Part shown: piece by piece, positions 17,197 through 25,560 of the stretch
Position numbering within the stretch: the stretch's first letter is position 1
How the letters are laid out: each line of letters opens with the position of its first letter
Assembly: GCF_934330165.1 (NCBI RefSeq)
Contig: NZ_CAKRGI010000002.1
Span: 1 to 64,000, forward strand
Reading direction: 5' to 3'
DNA: 64,000 nucleotides
Source of the DNA: an uncultured Mediterraneibacter sp.
Lineage (GTDB): Bacteria > Bacillota > Clostridia > Lachnospirales > Lachnospiraceae
The notes under the pieces: generated by a model
Told to the model about the DNA's origin: nothing
The model's database searches: none
The model's input: the letters and a program-made list of their open reading frames with translations, nothing else
Position numbers and translations under genes: made by a program

Positions 17197-17895
17197 TTAC
17201 TTTTCTTTTAAAAGCTCCTGCCCTGTAAGGAAGTCTGTTACGGCTTTTTCTAAAAATTCCAGTAATGGAGAAAGTTCAAAGACAGTCAGTTCTTCCACTG
17301 CACGAGGCGGAATTTCCATAAATTCTTTCAGCATAGAAAGCAGACCGTTCATATCTTCTGAATGGATTCCTTCAATTCCGGCTTCGGGAAGGCAGGGATA
17401 AAGTTCTGTCGGCAGTTGATATTTTTCAACCAGATAACGGTTCATTTTAGTGTAATCCCCGTAATAGTACTTTTCGGATAAGTAATCGGTCAGAGAAACG
17501 CACTGCTTAGATTTATGGATCAGGACAGAGCAGATCTCATTACGGATGTCGGTAATCGTTCCTTCTTTATCGTAGAAAGATACGACCTGGGGAATATAAT
17601 CTTTAAAAAAGCGTTTATCAATATAAAGGTGAAAATAGTAACCGAGATACAGATCATTTGCAAGCTGATCCTGATAGCTGGAAAGAAAGCGTTTCAGATC
17701 CGGCCAAAGCATCATTTTGTCAGCATAAAGTGGATTGCGGAAATGAGTCCGGTTCTTGTTGGCAGTGGCATCGGGCAGCAGAGAACCGGTCATGAAATCA
17801 TTTTCGGAAGCAATCATATAGGGAAAATGAGGGTGATCCGGTAATTGGTTCAGAAGCATTTTAGCGGAAGTCAGATGTAAAATAAAACCAGGCAT
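17197..17895 (-). CDS. Zinc-dependent phospholipase C-like protein
   Basis: 232-residue protein resembling the Zn-dependent phospholipase C / hydrolase fold. Expected metal ligands are visible: His7 in LHLTSAK, Asp in GSLLPDA, His in RTHFRN and the His/Asp of YYFHLYID. There is no signal peptide, so it would be cytosolic, unlike the clostridial alpha-toxin type; similar short proteins are common and uncharacterised in Lachnospiraceae. AAAGGAT precedes the start at a good distance. It is a single gene facing the thrH-like gene with a shared promoter region. Substrate unknown. Confidence 0.7.
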   Translation of the reverse strand: MPGFILHLTSAKMLLNQLPDHPHFPYMIASENDFMTGSLLPDATANKNRTHFRNPLYADKMMLWPDLKRFLSSYQDQLANDLYLGYYFHLYIDKRFFKDYIPQVVSFYDKEGTITDIRNEICSVLIHKSKQCVSLTDYLSEKYYYGDYTKMNRYLVEKYQLPTELYPCLPEAGIEGIHSEDMNGLLSMLKEFMEIPPRAVEELTVFELSPLLEFLEKAVTDFLTGQELLKEK

Positions 17896-17977
17896 AAAGT
17901 ATAGATCCTTTCTTTGGTGATTTAGCTGTATACTATTTCAAGTATACAATCAAAATCCCGTGATTGCCAATTATAAA

Positions 17978-18006
17978 TTGCACAGCAGAAAGCAGTGTGG
18001 TAGAAT
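17978..18006 (+). promoter_or_regulatory. Promoter for the thrH-type gene
   Basis: TTGCAC (17978-17983), 17 bp, TAGAAT (18001-18006), 80 bp before the start codon. A nearby GTATAC pair spaced by 8 bp (about 17928-17946) lies on the side of the divergent gene. Confidence 0.6.
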
Positions 18007-18085
18007 GAAATCAATGTTCAGATAATGGATGTACCAAGGTAAAGCAACAAAGCGAATAAAGTTGAATAAATGGAGGAAGAAAGTT

Positions 18086-18688
18086 ATGTATATTACCTGT
18101 CTTGATGTAGAAGGAGTTTTAGTACCGGAGATCTGGGTCGCATTTGCGGAAGCAAGCGGTATCCCGGAGCTTAAAAGAACGACACGTGATGAGCCGGACT
18201 ATGATAAGCTGATGAACTGGAGACTTGGAATCTTAAGAGAGCATGGTCTGGGTCTGAAAGAGATTCAGGAGACGATCGCAAAGATTGATCCGCTGCCGGG
18301 TGCGAAGGAGTTTTTGGATGAACTTCGTACCTTCAGCCAGGTGATTCTGATCAGTGATACATTTACGCAGTTTGCAACTCCGCTGATGGAGAAACTGGGA
18401 TGGCCGACACTGTTCTGTAACAGTCTTGAAGTGGCGGAAAATGGTGAGATCACCGGATTTAAGATGCGTACGGAGCAGTCCAAGCTGAGTACGGTAAAGG
18501 CGTTGCAGTCTATCGGATTTGAGACGATCGCCAGCGGAGATTCCTATAATGATCTGGGAATGATCCAGGCAAGCAGTGCAGGATTCCTGTTCAGAAGTAC
18601 AGAGAAGATCAAAGCAGATTACCCTGAGATCCCGGCATATGAAAGTTATGACGAGCTTCTTGCTGCGATCAAAAAAGCAATGAAATAA
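18086..18688 (+). CDS. thrH: ThrH-type phosphoserine phosphatase / homoserine kinase
   Basis: 200-residue HAD-superfamily enzyme. Motif I is the ThrH variant LDVEGVL with nucleophile Asp7, followed by LVPEIWVAFAEASGI. Motif II is LISDTF, and SGDSYNDLGMIQ is the metal-binding motif IV. In Pseudomonas, ThrH dephosphorylates phosphoserine and can pass the phosphate to homoserine, linking serine and threonine synthesis. TGGAGGAAG precedes ATG 18086, which is therefore taken over the longer frame from 18029. Monocistronic with its own promoter. The phosphatase activity is likely; the homoserine transfer is inferred from the family. Confidence 0.85.
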   Translation: MYITCLDVEGVLVPEIWVAFAEASGIPELKRTTRDEPDYDKLMNWRLGILREHGLGLKEIQETIAKIDPLPGAKEFLDELRTFSQVILISDTFTQFATPLMEKLGWPTLFCNSLEVAENGEITGFKMRTEQSKLSTVKALQSIGFETIASGDSYNDLGMIQASSAGFLFRSTEKIKADYPEIPAYESYDELLAAIKKAMK

Positions 18689-18761
18689 TCTCGGAATTAT
18701 AGTAGGATTTCAAAGAATAGAGAAATGTGATCCGGGAGATCAGAGAGATAAGAGGGAGCAG

Positions 18762-19247
18762 ATGAATCAGAAATTATTTAACCCGAAATTTAAAGAAAAA
18801 AAGACAGCAGCTGAAAAAAAGAAGAAGACCAGAAATATTGTGATCATTGTGGCCATACTGGTTTTGGCTTCAGTGGCAACCTACTGGATGATGCCGAGGA
18901 CAGGTTCGGTTGAGGACAGTACTCTTTTTGATGAAGCAACCGTAAAAAGTCAGGCGGAAAAAGTCATAGGATATATGAATGCGGATGATTATGAAAGTCT
19001 GCAGGAGCTTTCAGCTGATAAGATGAAAGAGATCATGACAGAAGAGCGTCTGTCAGAGGCAAAAGAAAAAGTTTCAGCTGACTGGGGTGCATTTAAGTCA
19101 CTGGGAGATATCTCCACGACAACGATTTCCAAGCGTGGTGTGAATGCAGCGGTTGCTTATGTCACAGCAACGTATGAGAATGTAGAGATCAATTATACAC
19201 TGGCGTTTGATGAGGATATGAAGCTTGCATCTTTTGGAATGCAATAA
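18762..19247 (+). CDS. Membrane-anchored DUF3887-like protein
   Basis: 161 residues: a Lys-rich cytosolic start, one membrane helix at about 26-44, and an external domain of about 115 residues with the layout of DUF3887 (a helical AEKVIGYMNADDYESL start followed by a small beta sheet). Such domains are found in exported clostridial proteins of unknown function. It starts 73 bp after the thrH-like gene. No catalytic residues can be proposed. Confidence 0.6.
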   Translation: MNQKLFNPKFKEKKTAAEKKKKTRNIVIIVAILVLASVATYWMMPRTGSVEDSTLFDEATVKSQAEKVIGYMNADDYESLQELSADKMKEIMTEERLSEAKEKVSADWGAFKSLGDISTTTISKRGVNAAVAYVTATYENVEINYTLAFDEDMKLASFGMQ

Positions 19248-19309
19248 GGAATGGCATAAAGTCAAAAACTTTTTGATAACTCTCAAAATGCAGTAAAAAG
19301 AACTGGAAT

Positions 19310-19377
19310 TTAACGCGTTAAAGCGATGAAATTTTACGCTTTACAGTATTGAAGTTTTGGAAAAGAGATGTTATACT
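19310..19377 (+). promoter_or_regulatory. aroE promoter with upstream palindrome
   Basis: TTGAAG (19349-19354), 17 bp, TATACT (19372-19377) form a good promoter. Just upstream are a perfect 12-bp palindrome TTAACGCGTTAA (19310-19321) and a 7-bp inverted repeat TAAAGCG/CGCTTTA (19319-19325 with 19337-19343). Either could be an operator or the end of the preceding transcript. No T run follows. Confidence 0.5.
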
Positions 19378-19410
19378 GTACCTACGTTTTGATTTTGGGA
19401 GGTATTTGTG

Positions 19411-20292
19411 ATGGAAAAGAGAATTAACGGACATACAAGATTATACGCTTTGATCGGATCACCGGTAGGTCATTCAGGATCACCGGCAATGCAGAATTAT
19501 AGTTTTGAAAAGCTTGGGATCGATGCGGCGTATCTTGCATTTGATGTGAATGTAGAGCAGACAGCCAAAGCACTGGAGGCGTTCCGTACCCTGAACGTAG
19601 GTGGATTTAATGTAACGATGCCGTGTAAGACAGAAGTAGCGAGACTGGTAGACCGCTTATCACCGGCAGCAGAACTGATCGGTGCGTGCAATACGGTTGT
19701 TGTGGAAGATGATGGGACAATGACCGGTCATATCACAGATGGAACCGGTTTTGTACGAAATCTGAAAGAGCATGGCGTAGAAGTAAAAGATCAGAAAATC
19801 GTGGTGCTTGGAACTGGCGGGGCGGCAACAGCGATCGCGGTTCAGGCAGCTTTGGACAAAGTAGCTGAAATTGCCATCTTCAACAGGAAAGATGAGTTCT
19901 ATGCCAATGGTGAGAAGACCGTGGAGAAGATCAAAAAAGCTGTTCCGACCATCGGAAAGGTATACATAGAAGATCTGGACAATACAGAGAAGTTAAGAGC
20001 TGTGATCGCAGAAAGCGATATTCTTATCAATGCTACCCGTGCGGGAATGGCTCCGCTTCAGGATGTGATTCCGGTACCGGAGGATGTCCTCCGCCCGGAA
20101 CTGGCAGTTGCAGATGTTGTCTACAATCCGCTGGAGACTTTGCTTGTGAAGAAAGCAAAAGAGGCAGGTTGCCGTGCGGCGATCGGTGGAATTGGAATGC
20201 TGTTATGGCAGGGAGCAGCGGCATTTGAATTATTCACAGGAAAGGAAATGCCGGTAGAAGAAGTGAAAGAAAAGTTTTTCTCAGAGGCATAA
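19411..20292 (+). CDS. aroE: Shikimate dehydrogenase
   Basis: 293-residue NADP(H)-dependent enzyme that reduces 3-dehydroshikimate to shikimate in aromatic amino acid synthesis. The N-terminal substrate domain shows GSPVGHSGSPAMQN, the catalytic Lys73 in NVTMPCKTEV and Asp110 in HITDGTGF. The cofactor domain has VLGTGGAATAIA, and the C-terminal IGGIGMLLWQGAAAFELF is typical. A GTG at 19408 directly precedes the ATG at 19411; both lie after GGGAGG, and the ATG gives the normal start. The gene stands alone between its own promoter and a terminator. It could also be the YdiB type (quinate/shikimate), which sequence reading does not exclude. Confidence 0.93.
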   Translation: MEKRINGHTRLYALIGSPVGHSGSPAMQNYSFEKLGIDAAYLAFDVNVEQTAKALEAFRTLNVGGFNVTMPCKTEVARLVDRLSPAAELIGACNTVVVEDDGTMTGHITDGTGFVRNLKEHGVEVKDQKIVVLGTGGAATAIAVQAALDKVAEIAIFNRKDEFYANGEKTVEKIKKAVPTIGKVYIEDLDNTEKLRAVIAESDILINATRAGMAPLQDVIPVPEDVLRPELAVADVVYNPLETLLVKKAKEAGCRAAIGGIGMLLWQGAAAFELFTGKEMPVEEVKEKFFSEA

Positions 20293-20324
20293 AGATCATG
20301 AGAATATAGAGTGAGTCTGAATGA

Positions 20325-20366
20325 AAAGAGGCAGGAGTGGAATGAGTTTCCCTCCTGCCTCTTTGA
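20325..20366. terminator. Hairpin terminator after aroE
   Basis: AAAGAGGCAGGAG (20325-20337) pairs perfectly with CTCCTGCCTCTTT (20352-20364). Confidence 0.88.
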
Positions 20367-20534
20367 GAGTATGAAACTTTTTAAATTATTCTTGATGGAA
20401 AGAAATATTTTATAAAAATTTAATTTAATCTATCTTTTTTTGCAAAAATGTAGTCTAATAGAGAAAGGTATTCTTCCTGTGGTAAGGAGAATGCTGTCGG
20501 AGAGAACCGGATACAAAGGATGAGGAGAAAGTGA

Positions 20535-22022
20535 ATGAAAAAGGAAACTTTTGACGGAAATGGTATAGAAGTAACGGAGACAGAAATAGCAGAACAGCAG
20601 ATACCGGAGAAAACCGGGAAGACCTACAAATGGAGAAAACCACTGTTGATCACGCTTGGAGGGATTGCGGGAATCACTGCTGCAGTTTATATCGGAACAG
20701 CAGCGTATTTCTATTTTCATTGTCTGCCAAATACAGAGATTAACGGAAAAGACTTTTCTTATGCGAACAGGGCAGAAATCGAGGCCTATTTAAAAGAAGA
20801 TACAGGAAATTATGTGTTGGAGATAAAAGGCCGGGAAAATGTGAAAGATCAGATTCAGGGTGCAGAAATATGTGTTGAATATGAAGCGGATGATGCGGCA
20901 GGCAAGTTGTTGCGGGAGCAGAATTTCTGGTTGTGGCCGGTTGCATTTGATCGAGAGCAGACGCTGGAAATTCCGGTCAGTGTATCTTATGATAAGGAAA
21001 AGTTAAAAGAAAAGATCAGTACACTGAATGTAGTGACAGGTGAACAGACGCAGCCTGCTTCTTCCGCTCCTTTTTTTGACGGAGAGAAATTCGTGCCGGG
21101 AGAGGAAGGAAAAGGGACGGCAGTAAATGTAGATACATTGAATGAAGTGATTGGAGTTGCAGTTTCGCATTTGACAGAAGAGCTGGAGCTTGATGATACG
21201 GACTGCTATGTCAGACCGAAATATACAAAGGATTCCTCGGAAGTTCAGGCAGCATGCGATCAGATGAACCCTTATCTGAAAGCAAGGATTACTTATGAGA
21301 TGGATGAACCGGTTGTGGTAGACGGGACAGTGATCTCGCAGTGGGTAACGGCTGATGAAAATTTTACTGTGACTTTTCATCAGGAACTGGTACAGGAGTG
21401 GATGAGGCAGTTTGCAGAAAAGTATGATACAGTTGGAAAGAAAAGGACTTTCACGACAGCAGATGGCCGGTCAGCTCAGGTGAGTGGAGGAACCTATGGC
21501 TGGGAGATCGACGAAGAAAGCGAACTGACAGCATTGCTTGCCAATATTGAGAATGGGGATACAGTCAGCCGTGAACCGGCATATGTGGAGGGAAAGACGG
21601 CGGTTTCCCATGGTGCATCTGACTGGGGGGCAACCTATGCAGAAGTTGATCTGACGAATCAGAAAATGTGGTATGTCAGGGATGGACAGATTCTGATGAG
21701 TACGGATGTTGTGACGGGACTTCCGACCAGGGCAAGGAAGACTCCGGAAGGTGTTTATATGATTCTTGAAAGGATGAGAAATAAGACATTACGAGGAGCT
21801 TTGAAGCCGGACGGAACGTATGAGTATGAGACACCGGTAGATTACTGGATGCGGGTAACGTATTCAGGGGTTGGATTCCATGATGCAACATGGCAGAGGG
21901 CATTCGGTGGTGATATTTATACTTATCGTGGATCGCATGGATGTATCAACATGAGCTATTCCGATGCAAGACAATTATATGATCTGATTCAGGTGGGAGA
22001 TCCGGTTGTGATCCATTATTGA
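20535..22022 (+). CDS. L,D-transpeptidase with N-terminal peptidoglycan-binding domains
   Basis: 495-residue membrane-anchored enzyme that forms or edits 3-3 crosslinks in peptidoglycan. A cytosolic start is followed by one helix at about 37-62, then an external region (about 63-360) with repeats resembling the putative peptidoglycan-binding domain found before YkuD domains in clostridia. The C-terminal YkuD domain (about 370-495) has the GVGFHDATW histidine and the SHGCINM catalytic cysteine (Cys470). It starts after GAGGAGAAAGTG. The 242 bp before it hold the aroE terminator and an AT-rich stretch without a clear promoter. Confidence 0.88.
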   Translation: MKKETFDGNGIEVTETEIAEQQIPEKTGKTYKWRKPLLITLGGIAGITAAVYIGTAAYFYFHCLPNTEINGKDFSYANRAEIEAYLKEDTGNYVLEIKGRENVKDQIQGAEICVEYEADDAAGKLLREQNFWLWPVAFDREQTLEIPVSVSYDKEKLKEKISTLNVVTGEQTQPASSAPFFDGEKFVPGEEGKGTAVNVDTLNEVIGVAVSHLTEELELDDTDCYVRPKYTKDSSEVQAACDQMNPYLKARITYEMDEPVVVDGTVISQWVTADENFTVTFHQELVQEWMRQFAEKYDTVGKKRTFTTADGRSAQVSGGTYGWEIDEESELTALLANIENGDTVSREPAYVEGKTAVSHGASDWGATYAEVDLTNQKMWYVRDGQILMSTDVVTGLPTRARKTPEGVYMILERMRNKTLRGALKPDGTYEYETPVDYWMRVTYSGVGFHDATWQRAFGGDIYTYRGSHGCINMSYSDARQLYDLIQVGDPVVIHY

Positions 22023-22059
22023 TTTGCAGATAAAGAACAGATAAGGAAGTCGAGAGAAG

Positions 22060-22989
22060 ATGAACAAAAGAAATCTAAGTAATATGCTGTTGATCCTGAC
22101 AGCGTTAATTTGGGGAAGTGCATTCGTGGCACAGAGCATCGGAATGGAATACATCGGACCGTTTACGTTCGGGGCAGCCCGGAGTATTTTAGGTGGAGTG
22201 ACTTTGCTCCCGGTCATCTTTTTCAGAAAGAAAAAGTCACAGGAAAATAAAAGAAAAGCAGCATTGGATGAAAAGAAAGAAAAATATGATCAAAGAAAGA
22301 CTTTGCTGGCAGGAGGGATCTGCTGTGGTATCTGTCTGACGATCGGAAGTATGGCTCAGCAGATCGGACTGCAATATACCACAGCAGGAAAAGGTGGATT
22401 TATTACAGCTCTCTATATTCTGATCGTTCCGCTTTTTGGACTGGCGTTCGGGAGAAAAGCAGGGAAAAAAGTTTGGTGCGGTGTTATTCTGGCTGTGGTT
22501 GGAATGTATTTCCTCTGCGTAAAAGACGGATTTTCTATTTCAAAGGGAGACTGGATCATTTTGGCAGGTTCTTTCGCTTTTGCGGGACACATTCTTGTGA
22601 TCGATTATTTTTCGCCGAAAGTGGATGGAGTATGTCTTTCATGCCTCCAGTTTTTTATTTGCGGGATTATCTGTGCCATTCCGATGCTGGCGTCAGAACA
22701 GCCGACTGTAAATGCGGTACTGGTATCCTGGCAGCCGATCGTATACGCCGGTGTATTGTCCAGTGGGGTGGGATATACGCTTCAGATCATTGCACAAAAA
22801 AATACAGACCCGACGGTAGCATCATTGTTGATGAGCCTGGAATCTGTATTTGCTGTACTGGCTGGATGGGTTATTTTAGGAGAAAGACTTTCCGTCAGAG
22901 AATTTGTGGGATGCGTACTGGTATTCTCAGCAGTGATCCTTGCCCAGCTCCCGGAACGGAAAGCAGTCCGTTCCGGTACGATCACCTGA
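22060..22989 (+). CDS. EamA/DMT-family transporter
   Basis: 309-residue membrane protein with about ten helices in two related halves, each an EamA domain. LTALIWGSAFVAQSIGMEYIG (only its start is quoted) and PTVASLLMSLESVFAVLAGW are family signatures near the ends of the two halves. Members export amino acids, nucleotides or other metabolites. It is 37 bp after the L,D-transpeptidase, possibly co-transcribed. A 10-bp stem (22951-22960 with 22967-22976) inside its 3' end lies where the two convergent transcripts meet. Substrate unknown. Confidence 0.83.
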   Translation: MNKRNLSNMLLILTALIWGSAFVAQSIGMEYIGPFTFGAARSILGGVTLLPVIFFRKKKSQENKRKAALDEKKEKYDQRKTLLAGGICCGICLTIGSMAQQIGLQYTTAGKGGFITALYILIVPLFGLAFGRKAGKKVWCGVILAVVGMYFLCVKDGFSISKGDWIILAGSFAFAGHILVIDYFSPKVDGVCLSCLQFFICGIICAIPMLASEQPTVNAVLVSWQPIVYAGVLSSGVGYTLQIIAQKNTDPTVASLLMSLESVFAVLAGWVILGERLSVREFVGCVLVFSAVILAQLPERKAVRSGTIT

Positions 22990-23004
22990 TATTGCATAAT
23001 TCTC

Positions 23005-24453
23005 CTATTTATGTGCTTCATTCAGAAGCTCGGTTTTTGTATCATATAATTTCTGAGAAAGATCCACATACACTTTATGAGGATTGAACAGACGCTTTGT
23101 CTCATCCCAGAGCGTTGCTTTTTCTTCTTTACAGAAAGCTGCAATCTCTTTGACGGAAGGAGACTCATACTTACATTCTCCGTGAATAAAAACTGGCTGT
23201 AAAAGTTCCTTCATAGTATAGGTTCCGCCTTTAAGAAGTGTCTTTTTCCAGGTTGCATTCGGATCGAAAAGAAGAAGGTCTTCTTCAGGATCATAAACCT
23301 CATCAGCGAAACAAATAAGGTCTGCACGAAGCATATGAGTTTCTTTATCATAAATTCTGTAGATCGTCTTATTTCCCGGGTTCGTGATCTTCTCTGTATT
23401 TTCAGAGATCTTGATCTTCGGGATAAACTGTCCTTCTGCATTCTGGATCGCTGCCAGCTTATATACACCGCCAAAGGACGGGCAGTCTTTGGAAGTGATC
23501 AGATTCGTTCCGACACCCCAGGAAGTAATCGCTGCACCCTGCATTTTCAGATCGTGGATGAGATATTCATCGAGGTCATTGGATGCAGCAATAACAGCAT
23601 CTGGGAAACCGGCATCATCCAGCATCTTTCTTGCCTTTTTGGAAAGGTAGGCAAGGTCGCCGGAGTCAAGGCGGATTCCATAGCTCTTCGGTTTGATACC
23701 TGCCTCATGAAGCTCTTTAAATACACGGATCGCATTCGGAACACCGGATTTTAAAGTATCATAAGTGTCTACCAGCAGGGTACATGCATCCGGATACAGT
23801 CTTGCGTATTCTTTAAATGCAGTGTATTCATCTTTAAATGTCATGATCCAGCTGTGGGCATGTGTTCCCATAACCGGCACATCGAACATCTCTCCTGCGA
23901 GTACATTGGATGTACCTGCACATCCGCCGATGACAGCAGCTCTTGCACCGTAAAGTCCGGCATCCGGTCCCTGTGCCCGGCGGAGACCGAATTCCATGAT
24001 CCCATCGCCCTGTGCGGCGTATACAACGCGGGATGCCTTGGTAGCAATCAGACACTGATGGTTGATGATGGTCAGGATCGCAGTTTCTACAAGCTGTGCC
24101 TCCATGATCGGAGCAACTACTTTGATGAGCGGCTCTCGTGGGAAGATCACACTTCCTTCTGGAATTGCATAAATATCCCCGCTGAAATGAAATCCGCTCA
24201 GATAATGAAGAAAGTCTTCACTGAAAAGCCCCAGTCCTCTCAGATAGTCCACATCTTCATATGAAAAATTCAGATTCTTGATATAATCGATGACCTGATC
24301 AACGCCTGCCATAATGGAGTACCCGCCTTTGTTGGGATTCTCACGGAAAAATACGTCAAAGATTACGGTCTGATTTTCCTGAGTTTCAAAATAGCCCTGC
24401 ATCATAGTAAGTTCGTACAGGTCTGTCAGTAAAGTAAGGTTCTGTCCACTCAT
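23005..24453 (-). CDS. pncB: Nicotinate phosphoribosyltransferase
   Basis: 482-residue enzyme of NAD salvage that joins nicotinate to PRPP to give nicotinate mononucleotide. The N-terminus MSGQNLTLLTDLYELTMMQG, the FDVFFRENP segment, EFGLRRAQGPDAG and the active-site region GTHAHSWIMTF are typical, with DTYDTLKSG and RLDSGDL in the PRPP-binding part. The frame opens 8 codons earlier, but AGAGGGA lies just before the ATG at 24453, which is used. Its promoter on the minus strand is clear. The gene faces the EamA gene tail to tail, with only 15 bp between stops. Confidence 0.93.
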   Translation of the reverse strand: MSGQNLTLLTDLYELTMMQGYFETQENQTVIFDVFFRENPNKGGYSIMAGVDQVIDYIKNLNFSYEDVDYLRGLGLFSEDFLHYLSGFHFSGDIYAIPEGSVIFPREPLIKVVAPIMEAQLVETAILTIINHQCLIATKASRVVYAAQGDGIMEFGLRRAQGPDAGLYGARAAVIGGCAGTSNVLAGEMFDVPVMGTHAHSWIMTFKDEYTAFKEYARLYPDACTLLVDTYDTLKSGVPNAIRVFKELHEAGIKPKSYGIRLDSGDLAYLSKKARKMLDDAGFPDAVIAASNDLDEYLIHDLKMQGAAITSWGVGTNLITSKDCPSFGGVYKLAAIQNAEGQFIPKIKISENTEKITNPGNKTIYRIYDKETHMLRADLICFADEVYDPEEDLLLFDPNATWKKTLLKGGTYTMKELLQPVFIHGECKYESPSVKEIAAFCKEEKATLWDETKRLFNPHKVYVDLSQKLYDTKTELLNEAHK

Positions 24454-24484
24454 AAATTTCCCTCTTTTCTGTAGCATTGAATCA

Positions 24485-24513
24485 ATTATACATAATTAAT
24501 GCGTGTAAATCAA
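24485..24513 (-). promoter_or_regulatory. pncB promoter
   Basis: On the minus strand: TTGATT (24513-24508), 17 bp, perfect TATAAT (24490-24485). Confidence 0.75.
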
Positions 24514-24524
24514 TAAAGAATCCA

Positions 24525-24553
24525 TTGACAAGGAACTGTAAAATAGCTTAATC
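24525..24553 (+). promoter_or_regulatory. Promoter for the CvfB-like gene
   Basis: Perfect -35 TTGACA (24525-24530), 17-bp spacer, and a weak -10 TTAATC (24548-24553). It is back to back with the pncB promoter. Confidence 0.5.
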
Positions 24554-24639
24554 TATATGGAAGATTAGGATGAAATCCGATTGAAGGACAGGAAGATCAG
24601 TAAAGTGAGTGCTGCAGGGGCAGCAGATTGGAGTAGAGA

Positions 24640-25461
24640 ATGAGATTAGGAGTAAAGCAGGTACTGACGGTTGTAAAGATCGTGGATTTTGGAGTGTATC
24701 TGGGCAGCGATGAAGAGAGAGTGCTTCTGCCAAAGAAGCAGGTCCCGGAAGGAATCGAGGTCGGGGATCCGATCGAAGTTTTTCTTTATAAAGATTCATT
24801 AGACCGCATGATTGCGACGACGAATGAGCCGAAGCTGACACTTGGGGAGCTGGCGGTGCTGACGGTAGCGGATGTTGGCAGGATGGGAGCATTTCTTGAC
24901 TGGGGACTGGAGAAAGATTTGTTCCTTCCATTTAAAGAGCAGACAGAGAAAGTGGAAAAAGGGGATAAATGTCTTGTGAGTCTTTATATTGACAAGAGCG
25001 AGAGACTTTGTGCCACAATGAAGATCTATCATCTTCTGCGGACAGATTCTCCTTATAAAAAGGATGATACAGTCAGAGGTACGATTTATGAAGTGAACCG
25101 GGAGATCGGTGCTTTCGTGGCGGTAGATCATCTTTATTCTGCACTGATCCCGAAAAGAGAGATGTACGGAAGGATGTCTGCAGGACAGGAGATCGAAGCC
25201 CGTGTAGCAGCCGTAAAAGAAGACGGCAAGCTTGATTTAAGTGTACGTGGCAAGATCCCGCAGCAGATGGACGAAGATGCAGATCTGATCCTGGACTGTA
25301 TTGAGACGTGTGGAGGCAGGCTGCCATTTACGGATAAGGCAGACCCGGAGCGGATCAAGATGGAGATGGGGATGAGCAAGGCAGCATTCAAGCGTGCGGT
25401 CGGAAGACTTCTGAAGCAGAAAAAGATCCAGATCAGGGAAGACGGAATTTACAGACTGTGA
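24640..25461 (+). CDS. CvfB-like S1-domain RNA-binding protein
   Basis: 273 residues. Consecutive S1-type beta barrels (about 1-60, 66-130 and 140-205) are followed by a C-terminal winged helix (about 215-273, ending SKAAFKRAVGRLLKQKKIQ plus a short tail). This is the arrangement of CvfB/YitL, an RNA-binding regulator of virulence and stress genes in staphylococci. GGAGTAGAG precedes the ATG. It has its own promoter and lies upstream of dnaE, where an imperfect hairpin (about 25471-25520) may end its transcript. RNA targets are unknown. Confidence 0.85.
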   Translation: MRLGVKQVLTVVKIVDFGVYLGSDEERVLLPKKQVPEGIEVGDPIEVFLYKDSLDRMIATTNEPKLTLGELAVLTVADVGRMGAFLDWGLEKDLFLPFKEQTEKVEKGDKCLVSLYIDKSERLCATMKIYHLLRTDSPYKKDDTVRGTIYEVNREIGAFVAVDHLYSALIPKREMYGRMSAGQEIEARVAAVKEDGKLDLSVRGKIPQQMDEDADLILDCIETCGGRLPFTDKADPERIKMEMGMSKAAFKRAVGRLLKQKKIQIREDGIYRL

Positions 25462-25560
25462 TCTGAAATAAAAGAGGAAGCAGAGAGCTGCCATTTCGGG
25501 AGGGGCTTTCTGTTTCAGTTCCCTCTTGATAACTGCAAAAGAAAGGACTGAGGTGAAGGT

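Noticed and set aside
17197..17895. Clostridial alpha-toxin-like secreted phospholipase
   Set aside because: The zinc-binding pattern is shared, but there is no signal peptide and no C2-like domain, and the protein is short.
22951..22976. Terminator inside the EamA gene end
   Set aside because: The 10-bp stem is perfect but has no T run on either strand, so it is not listed as a terminator.
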